From positions 806,001-870,000 of the forward strand of contig NC_009358.1 of the NCBI RefSeq assembly GCF_000092065.1: DNA of 64,000 nt. The letters are read 5' to 3'. Positions within the stretch are counted from its first letter, which is position 1. Every line of letters begins with the position of its first letter. The DNA comes from Ostreococcus lucimarinus CCE9901 (lineage: Eukaryota > Chlorophyta > Mamiellophyceae > Mamiellales > Bathycoccaceae). The notes beneath the pieces were generated by a model. The model searched no databases, was not told the DNA's origin, and was given only the letters and a program-made list of their open reading frames with translations. Below are positions 13,801 through 21,983 of this stretch, in pieces. The position numbers were made by a program, and so were the translations under genes.

Positions 13801-15672
13801 CAATGTTTCAGATTTCTCGACAGTCAGCTGGATTTCGAAGACCGCGAAGTTTCATTGCTGCTTCGTGCGCTCCAAGGGTCGTCGTGCGATAAGCGAGCGC
13901 AATTTTTCGTGTCTGTTCGGGCGTGCAGGCGGCGCGCTAAAATTCCATGGGCGTCGTCGCCACTCGCCAAGGTTCTCACTACGGTGGATGAATTCCATTT
14001 ACTCGCGTCGAGAGCACTCGTCGCTCGTGTACGTACGGCGCTCAAGTCCAAACGTATGCGTCTTTTAGATGCGTTCCGGGCTTTTGACGGAGATAACATT
14101 GGAAAGCTTACGTATGAAGCGTTATATGGTGGCTTGTCGTGGCTCGGCCTTTCGCTCACGTCGGCTCAAATGCTCGAGCTGGCTGCGCGTGTGGACAAGA
14201 CGCACGACGGCTACATCAGTCGAGAAGAGTTCGAGGAAGCTTTCGGGCCAGATGACGATTGGGTTTTAGATGGCGATTTCCACGAACAGGTTCCCATACC
14301 GACTCTAGCTCCCTCGGTGCCAGTGCCGACGTCTCAGCTTGCGCAAGTGAGCTTGATGGATATTCTCGGCGACGTTGGAAGCGACGAGGGGTCGAAATCG
14401 TCGAGTAAGGATCTTGTCGCTCCTGAGATACAGTCGCCATCGAAGGTAATGAGCACGGAAAATTTGAGCATCGATGACGGTACAGGACTTGGTGACTGGG
14501 GCGCGCTCGGAATGGCGGCGACTTTACCAGTTGTTGCGAAGAAGAACCCGCCTCTCGCCAAGGAACAGCCCAAGCCAAGCGCGAACGATCCGTTTGGTTT
14601 GGGTCCTCCAGCCGGCGCGTCGTCAACCGCGTTCGATGATTGGTTGTCTGGCGGTTCGGGCAACATGCTTGGCGGTGGCTCGTTGAACGATCCCCTCGGC
14701 ACTCAAGCAAACCCAAATGCCGCAGACGGCTGGGAAGGCAACGACATGATTCAGCTCGACACCTCGACTGGTACCATCGCCGCGCCGGCGCGAGATAAAA
14801 TCCAGGCAAGAGCTCTTGTGGATCCGGCAAAGGAAGCTGAAGAGCGCAGGCACCGCCAAGTCGATTCCAAGTTGACGAGCTCGGCTCTTAATGGGTTCCA
14901 AGTAGCCGTCGTGCACCAAAAATCGTTCCAAAAAGTTTGGACGAGCGACGGCACTGGAAGCCGTTCGACTGGAAGCGTGTGGCAAGCAAACTTGGGTAAA
15001 TCGACGCTGAAGAAAAAGACTGAGCGCATTTCGCTCGGTCACTACGCTTCGCCACACTTTTCGCAACCGAAACCTGCGCCATTTGCTGTCGAAGTGACCG
15101 ACATAAATGCGTTCGCGCTCACTGGTTCGAACTATATGCCACGAGTGTTGGATCGCTTGTTCCCACATCCGAGCCGGTTCAGACAGGTTTGGGGACAAGA
15201 ATGGAAAGGAACGGCGGTGTATGCGTGGACTCCCGTGCCGCCACCTGGATGCGTAGCCATTGGTATGGTGTTGACGTCTATCCCGCAGGCACCGGACGTG
15301 TCCACCATGCGATGCATTCCAGAGAAATGGGCAATAAAGCCAACGATGGAACCCCAACTCGTGTGGACGAATGAAGGCAGTGGTGGTCGTCCGGCGAGTA
15401 TTTGGTTGGTGAACTCGCTCGGTTTGTTGTACGTGAATGTCGGGCACAATCCTCCTCCGGCGAGAGATGTTTGGGACATCAAACGAGGTCAGCTCACCGC
15501 GGACCAGGTGCTTCAGTATCAGGCGTCGGCGCCGCAAACGTCCTACGGCGGAACAGGAATTTCGAGCGACAGCTTTGACGGACCGACGTACAACCCTCCG
15601 CGGCCTCCACCCCCGAGCGGCAACAGCGGTGGATCAAACGCTTTGCCCGCGGGATTAGGATCGCTGATTTAG
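1897..15672 (+). CDS. Giant 4,591-residue PH / DUF3638-DUF3645 / EF-hand / VPS62-tail protein
   Basis: One uninterrupted 13.8-kb frame. The first ATG is at 1897; the frame is open a little upstream but only from a TTG. Order, in residues of this protein: PH domain about 20-140; a long helical region; DUF3638-type core with a P-loop (MGEGKTT, about 2726-2732) and a Walker-B-like DEVD (about 2901); the DUF3645 signature PFVGKDIPSR...EFSHPDV near 3117-3140; helicase-like late motifs TTGMDIKQ and RMRGLGKGQ (about 3440-3475); a Glu/Gln-rich coiled segment about 3675-3710; EF-hands near 3820-3850 and 4060-4115; and a C-terminal pair of VPS62/DUF946-like beta repeats of the kind found in VPS13 proteins (about 4345-4550). 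The DUF3638 family is known only as very large eukaryotic proteins of unknown role. An NTP-driven, Ca2+-sensitive, membrane-associated function is inferred. Confidence 0.9.
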   Translation: MSRAAGASAPSTASSHVAFSGWLTKRGGKDLYGKATWRLRYFVLRRPRHAKERACVRYFANEPADGAESAAKGEFAINGQSAVRILDSDETFAEFGLKAHKYAGKRMFAFQTMPGQGGKSAALVVEAEDLTTMQRWVTAISEAITRARSLENEAASKTGLAVLNAQVDGDENDVLRGKNFRGTLELAGLCGPLGDGALPVHLDACWENLTFVDLMADSCLNEKLGKMRRSKYVRETLTSLVDSAITIGRCLGASPIPMSGPESNAMSTIRRALDDMLALARLMPVGTKDNNIFVSFLAALLDRVRQLRPGELIMCPGGWANEEGGAAVIYTIHRLPAHFVVSLTNCGDGVEFHPIQADPAKDAFKYIHTIQLMDVPIAVAMDSSAWALLFRPLIFPQDAASAKDMIYNKLLPMMNGRPLLASVTPKPLRTVKFAKQPRGRDSSGVFTALEAARCGLASLGCPPNRADALVNLGVRFVMLEEAKRDLERVNMIGASALVTLQAACRTVAEYAANHADLCVEAEEASNGEPPKKTTMPRETLAQMLRSVESVILRTKALHGATTLPPALQPPKVPITACALPLFNRLASEGNVDSLAGAARTPPILRPVELTLVPDAVAKLEDVPKALRNALHCCTILANQADLMPNSYALRVSLLVHLFVHVLPAPLPITHPERHTKCFWASVNTTYELQAEILRSLNLLLRHFSAAALSISVTQTFDAARLLTIANFAAIADATLRLKVADAPSAFMQHYAGYAEGPISAFGFEIGPFAVEAEYLRFHCPERTIRLTQTLDYFHSLKKTIESDHMIYRWENEAAGGMSFGVGEARLIDQVCLQMGIGREDPEYLAKYHSGELREFADSYPEMSALRDIIFMFKLLMAPTSDDLPELARWKPIDAALDWSVARRESSRSYFDLEVRAFGRALTIQPWKEPEVEQGTSKTGWRNIFGGGFFARMQDRRPRCPPSGANPSNLAGQRVDTEEDVLHLREVPTFDNLLKPSESELLLTYLTAPMIRLPLVMKLFAEPTRVRGLTHNDIQSVLDAVIFEPGPWAPPEPTTIPKEIPATTRAHMATPTGLLVHELINCPAPLADSAEELLALSLELDTGRHDAPSAQGVLFACRMLTRLLAFVDSILKANSLDSEFTTSTGLTRGLDCSSASLSALADVKVRITKALKERCRPVIQRWLRHAVKKNAIRAACALHAHLAYMYYWTPRVEIDKQAALIILTAQQYIFVNYHFTDTPDGSETSNRKLADTGSMSGVDTGLGFAPTEIFDLFQRKRRSILEWAAANPQDANSILENVVETLTTKKTDGSNSPTNVLDAEDTFSAKRAWRRAPGAGGAGRFVSYVSDIPFADLVERDKRAAALLLQNHRHYGEWLLETTLQSFDMEINAQLGEFTVRKNRLRHLEASIREMPDFVAALGPVLAKRGIEPSHFQELSKGDELVIGDSGDVVHCAEVKNTEHRTWMRLVGLNHDIQLWDRDPRPPLNEFTRPLVSRVQTKSQALELLGRAVGAGGLASCEQWILSILDPIIKGPGAGYLHGVELFLPKNTIHGSIARLAGTGAPENAVSEPWSFWKRKTVSTSNDDQRRVEEAKQLLTEVMIVREPPLVQVFRVESYGRRWRRSLVFASNASFCLADIDPDGQPILKDENERFLLSAARLGSRAPSLVVTRLLNGFIGRESFVPARHLRGLLPQVLLEEYQFWRSETTGDLFGTANESASHPNTMIHVRLGYENNLLLDGGFPVDTRAIVRRLPTMGADGISRLPPLDGSYVDGQLTLVDLLYAPSLAGEQGRALLALTKSLAAVEGLAHSLVWSSKPGLESGPNEHIAGVCDISRVELPRLGVSFNAIESGGAIRLECEEHAGLFLAQRRNAALEILLTGLPHALLLEARDGALSVLLSASAIPRPAATASDFAHGASTGLGSDLIIDRWSTQWVENIGSTKHYVYPVHPSHATISATSMPAALYLAILRFIGRDYLAVLRLAELCVSEAVPTPEEAQLWDALAHACSLDPSPDATAVRVKLMLMVKDTPIEPRLALKWPPVADVLNYVNCWSYISANCRLTGHEELTAIESLVTETMAKKKTSKFKAVISFMFPGSKKASAADMSMDPTKTPELLNRAAYLRQLVGGIARMSAGSTPTSSGFPLVYPVAPEYDRFDTVDDLTCLSDKVTGEGPLGKLAGLIQTYNRPDDVSVNGSQALALIGQWIDKEKFNLDGNLGFPLFFELMTGTLPLRVLPGDSPHRWGCVLLRFVPNEQSMKCGTLMSTLRVLASSPNIAQDCPKMEEQSVGQRFSSMFTSDGAIGMLLRKVRPYLQQRKEEFPGRISWTGKEYLTQSIYESDVQTWARTIATGGRWALTRFMNTSCSEREFSLKSSDSAEMAGGTTWSGKTLQHVDLEMLVKRPLGVLDLNKYVVPLTEDRADELAESVALGGVGGLPFDVSQHPAATTSVARQMLNRLRADVTGASDKAKARRMNGDFSAVTLKGFSPSDTAAIASEAGAGRAGHAAGTARAVLRELLEGIRRVTADDKAAASEAMSAALATANGLRKDVESGTKMLRLGLQRRAGAWAEVTFEDLVECLTCEGGEHILSRLSPDVTAKQIVDALYLTSQALLLTLRATLAAKAAGMVADTLIALTNCAKTAAIDGIDSVDRDLRLKALAIAELISVERHYFQADTANPFSKATRLIFDPRLLVYEYSQSIVLRKRQVELTRDFVDTAENGGGQCAQMLMGEGKTTVVCPLLGFVLAKSSSVVVQVVPHALLEFSRSTLRKAYSGVIRRSVVTLEFNRYTSLADGSILATLRKAKENRAIVISSPTSIKSLALKFLEVCHLLDQSYIADRDGKTGGMLAQGADLVSRVFGGAKSRSERVAEAGGLTIEEINTLRSEATAAAEIFEIFQTGTLILDEVDLILHPLKSELNWPMGRRIPLDFSKAASGDGLRWKLPYYILDAIFAVTYGRSTASEAEGSQEAIDLLDGIRAAVRTAIESKQLQTSPHLALLDKSWYQDILRPLLAQWTSIWLRAHGALRGMSEALIMAYLLRGPGAAEAKAQLNRECEDEAVKMTNLARDWLCSLLPHMLAKINRVTFGLLQPADVSLLEEVTGSRLPKTRRLLAVPFVGKDIPSRTNEFSHPDVVLGLTICAYRLEGLRRADFKQMLRILMEEYDNEAGPPQKRPAARRWADWVRTTGKRVRGEARAEAALAARRRGVSQQTGTTNVGDTRGLAWLEDDTAGLQDDEVWPLQLIDLRDHDQVEEIYQLLRRTPPCIEYYLDEFVFPETAQHQDLKLSATGQELGGDVLFPNRLGFSGTPSDLLPLELGAPRYESGSDAKMLAYLTDPETAATMPLDVDWNVQTLLTRIATVDPPIRALIDTGALVTGMSNLDVSRFLLEKGLKWAEGCVFLDENDRQMILMRKGWEVIPLQRVAAMPLTKRFTFYDQVHTTGMDIKQAAASQAAITLGKDMCLRDYAQGAWRMRGLGKGQTLKVIVIPEVARLISHEVAKGGGQIPSTRDAELATMSAEAVEKRKLRDITAWLVVNSMRSENIQAGLLAEQRAANIWRKHSYRKLVSSPTAPGTPKAEGMIHACLDVFRDRVSYVVANVIPQSVSPSEKLARSVQQFGHLLDDSPRAKEQLRLIVNDVKQMEETTNAALKRIRAGTHMAPDAAESGDQGLAGGLEHALDLEQVQENEEEQENEQEQEQEKEEEREEEIIEEAPDGLKYVRDDEKQPSWSYESLCKSPSSMAQGFYPLKTFKIHKGVGKTTAPLDFPEYLYLSKNYFREGWALNGHRRLKNLTVVLDWVPDSSALSTDAGGSVAAGTFTADQESALRTAFDMFDSSGNGRLTESDLREVLREIDACVEDDELRLQQLAREVAAESRTFNTGGKSSGTSFEELKRVLRSKNIYSLQRGRYYVALSLAEAESLRVVMHLTKGSKASDGKLIPSKLTEAALRIGGGTLIDNTSRFTPAQVFQGATAEQCFRFLDSQLDFEDREVSLLLRALQGSSCDKRAQFFVSVRACRRRAKIPWASSPLAKVLTTVDEFHLLASRALVARVRTALKSKRMRLLDAFRAFDGDNIGKLTYEALYGGLSWLGLSLTSAQMLELAARVDKTHDGYISREEFEEAFGPDDDWVLDGDFHEQVPIPTLAPSVPVPTSQLAQVSLMDILGDVGSDEGSKSSSKDLVAPEIQSPSKVMSTENLSIDDGTGLGDWGALGMAATLPVVAKKNPPLAKEQPKPSANDPFGLGPPAGASSTAFDDWLSGGSGNMLGGGSLNDPLGTQANPNAADGWEGNDMIQLDTSTGTIAAPARDKIQARALVDPAKEAEERRHRQVDSKLTSSALNGFQVAVVHQKSFQKVWTSDGTGSRSTGSVWQANLGKSTLKKKTERISLGHYASPHFSQPKPAPFAVEVTDINAFALTGSNYMPRVLDRLFPHPSRFRQVWGQEWKGTAVYAWTPVPPPGCVAIGMVLTSIPQAPDVSTMRCIPEKWAIKPTMEPQLVWTNEGSGGRPASIWLVNSLGLLYVNVGHNPPPARDVWDIKRGQLTADQVLQYQASAPQTSYGGTGISSDSFDGPTYNPPRPPPPSGNSGGSNALPAGLGSLI

Positions 15673-15766
15673 AAAGCGTCCAAGCGCGCGTGTTGAATAC
15701 ATACAAGAACTGCGAATCTTTTACAACCGTTTTGCCCCTCGTCATTCTTGATAAATAAAACGCCTA

Positions 15767-18658
15767 TTAGTTGTGGAACATCGGCGAAAGTGGCGCGCGG
15801 TCTCGGCTTCGGCCAGCCGACGAGCGCCTGGGAGATGGCTCGTACGCCTTCGAGCCTCTCATAGGATTCGGCGAATATTGCGCGAATTGCGCCTTGGCTT
15901 CGGCGATGCCCTCACTCAAATCGTGGCTCGCTCGAAGGATTTCGTCCTGCGCCGCCATCTCGCGCGCAGCTGCGCTGTGGAACGTCGTCCCACCAACGGC
16001 TGCCTTCGCGGCGGCTTGCGTTGCAGGAGAGTTACCGCTCGATGCCTCGAGCTGCGAGTGGATCGATGCAAACTTGGACTGTATGTGCTCCATTTGCTCG
16101 AGCTCGCTCTCAAGCTTGTGACGACGAGACTCGAGCGCGCTTCGGACGCTCTTGACGTCGAAGACGGAGTCGAGACTAATCTCAAACGCGTCTTCCATCT
16201 CGTTGCGCAAAAAACTATTGAAGTCGTTCAGCAGAGGCATAAGGAAGAAGCAGTTGAACTTGAGCTCGACCGACTGAACGATGTGTGCGCGAATACCGGA
16301 GAAGATTTGACGAACCAACATGTCAACAATATCCACCGTGACCGACTTCATCGTTCTGTTCCAGAGCGTGTTTTCAACCAAATCCGTGAGCTTGCAGTTC
16401 TTCAACTCCTTATCCGACATCACGAGCTCGCCACCGGAGCGGCGCTTTTCGTCTTTCGCGTCATGTTCGCCTTCATGCGGCGCCAAGACGTTTCGTAGAC
16501 CAGCCTTGTTTCCAGAGTGCAACGACCAAGTGACGAACTGAGTCGTAGACTTGAGGTCTTCGTGGCACTTTTCTTGGCATTCCTTGACTCGGTCGTCCAC
16601 GAATCGAGCGAAAGTGCCGCCAATCTTCTTCAAGAAGACTTCGTGCCCGTTCAAAATTCGTCCCTCCTTTTGCAAAAGGTACATGGCCACAGGCAAAGTT
16701 CGTCGCGCGATGTGAGACAGACGGAAGCCGAGTTGGTGCACGAAGGGCTCAAACGTTTCTCGAGCCCGAGCGATGGCAATGACGCACGCAGTGCGCGTGT
16801 AATTGACACCGTTGTGGATTTCATCAACACCGCACGAGTTGACGATATCTTCTCGGCTCACCGGCGGGCACTCCACGGCGTTGACGATTAAGCGGAACTC
16901 TTCGAGGGCTCGATGGTATTGCGCGCCACCGAAGAGCCGCATATCGGCGTTTGGCACGGGTTGCTGCGGCATGCAAGGTCGACCGTCCGCGTTCACGAAC
17001 GCGCCGCCACGAATGTGCTCGTGCGCGAGAGACTCGCCAAAGATGCGCGGCGGCGCGGCGAGCGTACCTCGGACAATCTCCGGAATCTTTTCCAAAAAGT
17101 GCTGATAAAAGGCGCGACCCTTCTCCTTGAGGTGATCTTGGTTCAAGTCCGCCAACTCTTGCACGGTTTCAGAGAGCTTGCTCGTGGCGATGCGATGCTC
17201 GCGTTCGAGCACGGGAACAATCGTGGGAACGTTCTCCAAGTATCGCTGCTGCAACAATCGCTCGAGGAAAAATCGCAGTTGGCTCACGCCGATGCGGCCG
17301 CGCTCGTGCGAAGACAGGTGACGATCCAAGCGGCGCTCGAGTTCGGCGATATCGTGTTGCTCGCGCTCGAGAACGGCCTCCCGATAGTGATCGTTCGAGC
17401 GATACTTCGAATCTCGTGCGAGTCCAACGCGGCCAGAGGGCACGGAGGAAAAGAACGGACCACCACCCAAGACGGTCGGCTCGAGTAGACGCGCCGGCGG
17501 GTGCAAGAACATTTCGACGTCTTGCGAGTGAGAAAATTGCGGGATTCGCGTGTCGAACTTGGTGCTCACCACGACGGTACGTCGCAGCTCGGGATCGGCT
17601 TCGAGAACCAATCGCCGAGTGGTGGCGTTGGACCAATCTGAGCTGTCTTCCAGGCACAAGATGATGTAGTCTCGCTGGTGCATCTTTTGCTTGACTAAAT
17701 CCTCCACCAAGCGCGCAGACTGTTGCAAACCAGAAAACTTTCGGCCCGGCGCGGCGGAGATCAAACCGGGGGTATCGATGATGGTGAGGTTCGGGCAATA
17801 CTTATACTCGATCTTCACGACGATGTCCTTCGCCCAAAACCCGTTCTCGTTTTCCAATCGTCTGTTTTCGCCTTCAATGTGCGCCTGCAACTCGGGAAGC
17901 GAGAGCTCGTCCTCGCGCCCAAGATTGTCGTCCTTCATCAAAAAGCACCTCGGCTCCACGGCGGAAGGGTTGTACTTCATGTTGATCGCGATTGGACGCC
18001 TCGTCTTCGTTCCACCACCGACGTGGTTGAACTGGAACCCCATCAACGCCTCCACGAGCGCCGACTTTCCATCCGTCTGGTGTCCGACGACGAGAATCGC
18101 CGGCGAATCAAACGGCTTATCAAACTCTTGCGCCATCGTGTGCAACTGCGAATACGCCTCGTACAACCGCTCGTTCGCCTTGTTAAAGAACCGCTTGGGA
18201 GATGCCCGTCCATCGTCTTGACTCGAATCCACCGCTTGTCCGTGCGCCCAATACGCCGGCTTCGCCGCCGTCCCCGGCGCCGCGCGTCGCTCCGTCTCCC
18301 GCTCGTACCTCGCACCCCCGTACGAAGATTCGCGCGCCTGCGTGTGAACCACCGCGCATCATTCGTCAGTCTCGTTCTCCGTCCTCGAATCACCCGCGCG
18401 CGTCTCCGACCTCGCGTCTCCGCGCCCGTCCGCCCGAATCCTCTGAATTCGACCGTTTAAAAACCGTTTCGAAATCCCGCGTCGCCCTCGACCCGTTCGC
18501 GCGCGCGCGCGCGACGTCCCGCGCACCTCCTCCCGTCGCGCCGACGCTCGATCGACGACGTTCACGCTCGCCTCCCCGAACGCCTTCTGCAACCACCGCT
18601 CGGCGGACGCCCCCGACGCCGCGGGCGAGTGTCGCGCCGACGACCCCGGCGGGCTCAT
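15767..18658 (-). CDS. ARC5: ARC5/DRP5B-type plastid-division dynamin, two exons
   Basis: Two exons: 18658-18527 and 18337-15767, with intron 18338-18526 (189 bp, donor GTGCGC, GACTGAC at 18365-18371 on this strand, acceptor CAG). The spliced protein has 900 residues. Exon 2 alone has no ATG before the conserved GTPase region, which forces the upstream exon. The GTPase domain has GHQTDGKS (about 129-136), DTPG (232-235) and TKFD (303-306). The segment VEALMGFQFNHVGGGTKTRR is diagnostic of ARC5 rather than other dynamins. Middle and GTPase-effector regions fill the C-terminal half. ARC5 assembles on the cytosolic face of the plastid outer envelope and constricts it. It is head-to-head with plastid LPD. 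Confidence 0.9.
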
Positions 18659-18981
18659 CGCGTTTGAATCTCCGATCGCCTCTCGCGCGCGTTCGCGGTC
18701 GCGTCCGACGCGCGTCGCGTCGCGCTCGCGGGTCGACGCGCGCGGTAAAAACTCGCGCGTCGTTTCGCTCGCTCGCGGCGCGCGGCGAGCGGTCGCGCGG
18801 GACGGTGTGCGGCGCGGGCGCGCGGCCGCGGCGCGCGTCTCACGGGGGTCAACGCGGGACGGGGTTTTATACCAAGGCGCGCGCGTCGTGACTGTGACTG
18901 TTTGCCCACACGACGCACGACGTCGCGACCGCGTTATCCGAATCGCGCGCGCGCGCGGTCGCACTCCGCGGCGACGAGACG
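18659..18981. promoter_or_regulatory. Divergent promoter of ARC5 and plastid LPD
   Basis: This 323-bp gap between two head-to-head plastid genes is extremely CG-rich (many CGCG runs). No TATA box or repeat array was seen. Confidence 0.35.
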
Positions 18982-20724
18982 ATGTTCGCGGTGCAGCGCG
19001 CGCCCGCGCGCGCGCTCGCGAAGAGCGCGCGCGGCGACAGGTGCGCGGCGCGGCGCGGCGCAGCGCGCGACGCGCGACGCGCGAACGCGAGACGCGAGAC
19101 GCGACGATCGAACGGCGAGGTCAAAAGCGTCGCGCGACGGGACGGCGACGGCGCGGCGACGACGCGCGAGGCGAGGGGCGAAGAAAAAACGACGAGCGAG
19201 GACTGACGAAAGGCGACTCGACGACGCAGACGCGCGAGAAGCGCGCGACGAAGCGCGGTGGTGCGCGCGGCGGAGAAGTCGTACGACTACGACTTGGTGA
19301 TCATCGGCGCGGGCGTCGGCGGACACGGCGCGGCGATGCACGCGGTGTCGCGAGGGATGAAGACGGCGATCATCGAGGGCGATGTGATCGGAGGGACGTG
19401 TGTGAATCGAGGGTGCGTGCCGTCGAAGGCGCTGCTCGCGGCGTCTGGACGCGTGCGGGAGATGCGCAACGCGGAGCACTTGCGCTCGCTCGGTATCCAG
19501 TTGGATCCGAGCGCGGTGAGCTTTGATCGTCAAGGCATCGCCGATCACGCCACGAATTTGGCGTCGACGATCCGGGGTAACTTGGAACGTTCGTTGATCG
19601 GGCTTGGGGTTGAAATTTTGACCGGGGCGGCGAAGATTGAGGACAACCACACAGTTTCCTACGGCGCGCCGGGCACGGTCACCGGGGGGAGAGTGACGGC
19701 GAAGAACATCATCATCGCCACCGGTTCCACGCCGTTCGTGCCGCCGGGCATCGAAGTCGACCACAAGACGGTGTTCACCTCCGATGCGGGTTTGAAGCTC
19801 GACTGGGTCCCGGAATGGGTCGCCATAATCGGTTCCGGTTACATCGGTTTGGAATTCTCCGACGTGTACACCGCGCTCGGCTCCGACGTCACCTTCATCG
19901 AAGCCATGCCTAACATCATGCCGGGTTTCGACAAGGAGATCGCTAAGATGGCGGAACGTATTTTGATTACCCCGCGTAACATCGACTACGTCACCAACGT
20001 GTTGGCGACCAAGGTCACGCCGGGTATCCCGGGCGAAAAGCCGGTGACGATTGAGCTCACCGACTTCAAGACGAAGGAAGTCGTCGACACTATGGAAGTC
20101 GACGCCGTCTTGGTTGCCACCGGTCGTTCTCCGTACACCGCTGGCTTGAACGTCGAAAGCATCGGCGTCGAGCTCCAACGCGGCTTTATCCCGGTCAACG
20201 AAAAGATGCAAGTGTTGGACAAGGATGGCAAGGTTGTCGAGGGCATGTGGTGCATCGGCGACGCCAATGGTAAGATGATGTTGGCGCACGCGGCGAGCGC
20301 CCAGGGTATTAGCGCGATCGAGAACATGCACGGTAACGAGCACGTCCTCAACCACCTCTCCGTTCCGGCCGCATGCTTCACTCACCCCGAAGTGTCCTTC
20401 GTCGGTTTGACTGAGGAGCAGGCTCGCGCCAAGGGTGAGGAGGAAGGCTTCGAAGTCGCCGTCCGCAAGACGTCGTTCAAGGCCAACTCCAAGGCGCTCG
20501 CTGAGAAGGAAGGTGAGGGTATGGCTAAGTTGATTTACAACCCGAAGACGAACGAGATCTTGGGTATGTGGATCATGGGCTTGCACGCCGCGGATTTGAT
20601 TCACGAAGCGTCCAACGCCATCTCCACAGGCGCCACTTTGGACGACTTGAAGTTCACCGTGCACGCCCACCCGACGCTTTCCGAAGTCATCGAATCTCTC
20701 TTGCGAGGCTCGGACGGGCACTAA
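18982..20724 (+). CDS. Plastid dihydrolipoamide dehydrogenase (E3), two exons
   Basis: Exons 18982-19040 and 19230-20724; intron 19041-19229 (donor GTGCGC, GACTGAC at 19201-19207, acceptor CAG). The spliced protein has 517 residues. The first exon plus about ten residues give a basic, Ser/Ala/Arg-rich transit peptide ([15 protein letters not shown]...). The FAD motif [10 protein letters not shown] follows. The redox-active disulfide sits in [13 protein letters not shown] (Cys about 77 and 82), the NAD motif in GSGYIGLEF, and the catalytic His-Glu in HAHPTLSE near 499. It regenerates lipoamide for the plastid pyruvate dehydrogenase complex that feeds fatty-acid synthesis; the close match to ptLPD-type sequences favours the plastid over the mitochondrial form. 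A 595-codon antisense ORF lies over it and is a composition artefact. Confidence 0.93.
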
Positions 20725-20767
20725 GTATGTCGAGTTGTGAATACCAATACAAAATTCATTATTACAA

Positions 20768-21846
20768 TCAGTAGAAGTCCTTCAACTGCTCACGCAATTT
20801 ATCTATGTCGCCGTAAATGTCGACGTCCTCCGATTCGAGCGCCACGCTAATCGTGCGATTGGGCGTCAACGTCCCCGGTGCGCCCGGTTGATTTTCAGCC
20901 ATGGGCCGACCAAAGTGTATGTGCCACAACGCTCGTCCAGCGTCGCTCTCAGAGAGCCACTCGGCGATCTCCTTTACGCGGTCCTTTTGCGCTTGATTCA
21001 TAAACGGTTCGGCGTCCTGAGAGGGAACAAAGTCAGTCACCAATGTCGATCGCGCGCGGTAAGTTCGCGAAAAATACATCAACATCGCCTAGCATCGTCT
21101 CATTCAATGGTATTCATTTCTCTTCAATGACTTTCAGATCCGAAAGATGGTGTTTTTGAAGGTGTATAATCATCGACGACGCTCGGTCGAAGGCGCGGAC
21201 AAAAAAACGTTTGCGCAAACAGACCACTCACCGTAAGCTTTGCAAAAGTCTCGATCGTTTCCCCCGACGGTACCGAGCCAAACTCTTTCATGTATCCGAA
21301 CACATCACACGTCGCGTCGTACGCCTTCTCCTCCAATCGTCGCGTCGCCAACGCGACGAACCAATTACTCGTCAGCACCTCGTCGCCGCGCTCGCGTCCG
21401 CCCGCCTTGACAAACTCCACAATCTCCCTCGCCAGATCCCACTGCTCCATCCGCCCCACCCCCACGAGCACGCTCTTATATCCATCCAGCTCCATGTTTC
21501 CCTTGACCTTATTCAGCAGGACGTCCGCCTTCAATCCTCGTCGATGATTTCTCAGCAGCGCCAGCATGAGCTCGCTCAAAAACTTTTCATCCAGCGGCTT
21601 TTTCCCGACGCTGTACGTTCCTCCCTCGTCGCGCGCGTCCGCGTACTCGCGCCACCGCTCCGCCGCTGGTTCGGTCTTGGCCCACCTCGCGTAATCGTCC
21701 TCGCTCGCCGTCTCCGCGACGGCGTCGATGTCGTCGAATCCGCGTCGGCGCGCGCGCGACGCGCGCCGGCGGCGGCGCGTGGAATCGCGACGATGCGCGC
21801 GCGCGCGCGCCGGCGCGGACACCGCGCGCGAGATCGCGACGCGCAT
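20768..21846 (-). CDS. Probable plastid protein with PPR-like helical repeats, two exons
   Basis: Exons 21846-21232 and 21016-20768; intron 21017-21231 (donor GTGAGT, GACTGAC at 21032-21038 on this strand, acceptor CTCAG). The joined frame gives 287 residues, phase 0. The first 36 residues are Arg/Ala/Ser-rich, like an algal transit peptide. The middle (about 85-205) is helical, with a segment resembling a pentatricopeptide repeat (EKAYDATCDVFGYMKEFG). The acidic C-terminus ends LREQLKDFY. I do not recognise the family; PPR-like is a weak structural reading. It converges on LPD, with 43 bp between stop codons. Confidence 0.7.
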
Positions 21847-21983
21847 GACGTCGCGCGGCGTCGCTCGCGAGCGATGCGCGCGCGTCGGCGTCGCGCGCGC
21901 GAGTGACGAATCACACCGAACGAAATCAAATCAAATCAAATCGACGACGTCGTTACAGTTGCGCAGTCGCGCCGTCGCGCTCG

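Noticed and set aside
18934-20721. 595-codon antisense ORF over plastid LPD
   Set aside because: It mirrors a well-conserved gene; CG-rich codon usage leaves the opposite strand free of stops. No domain is visible.
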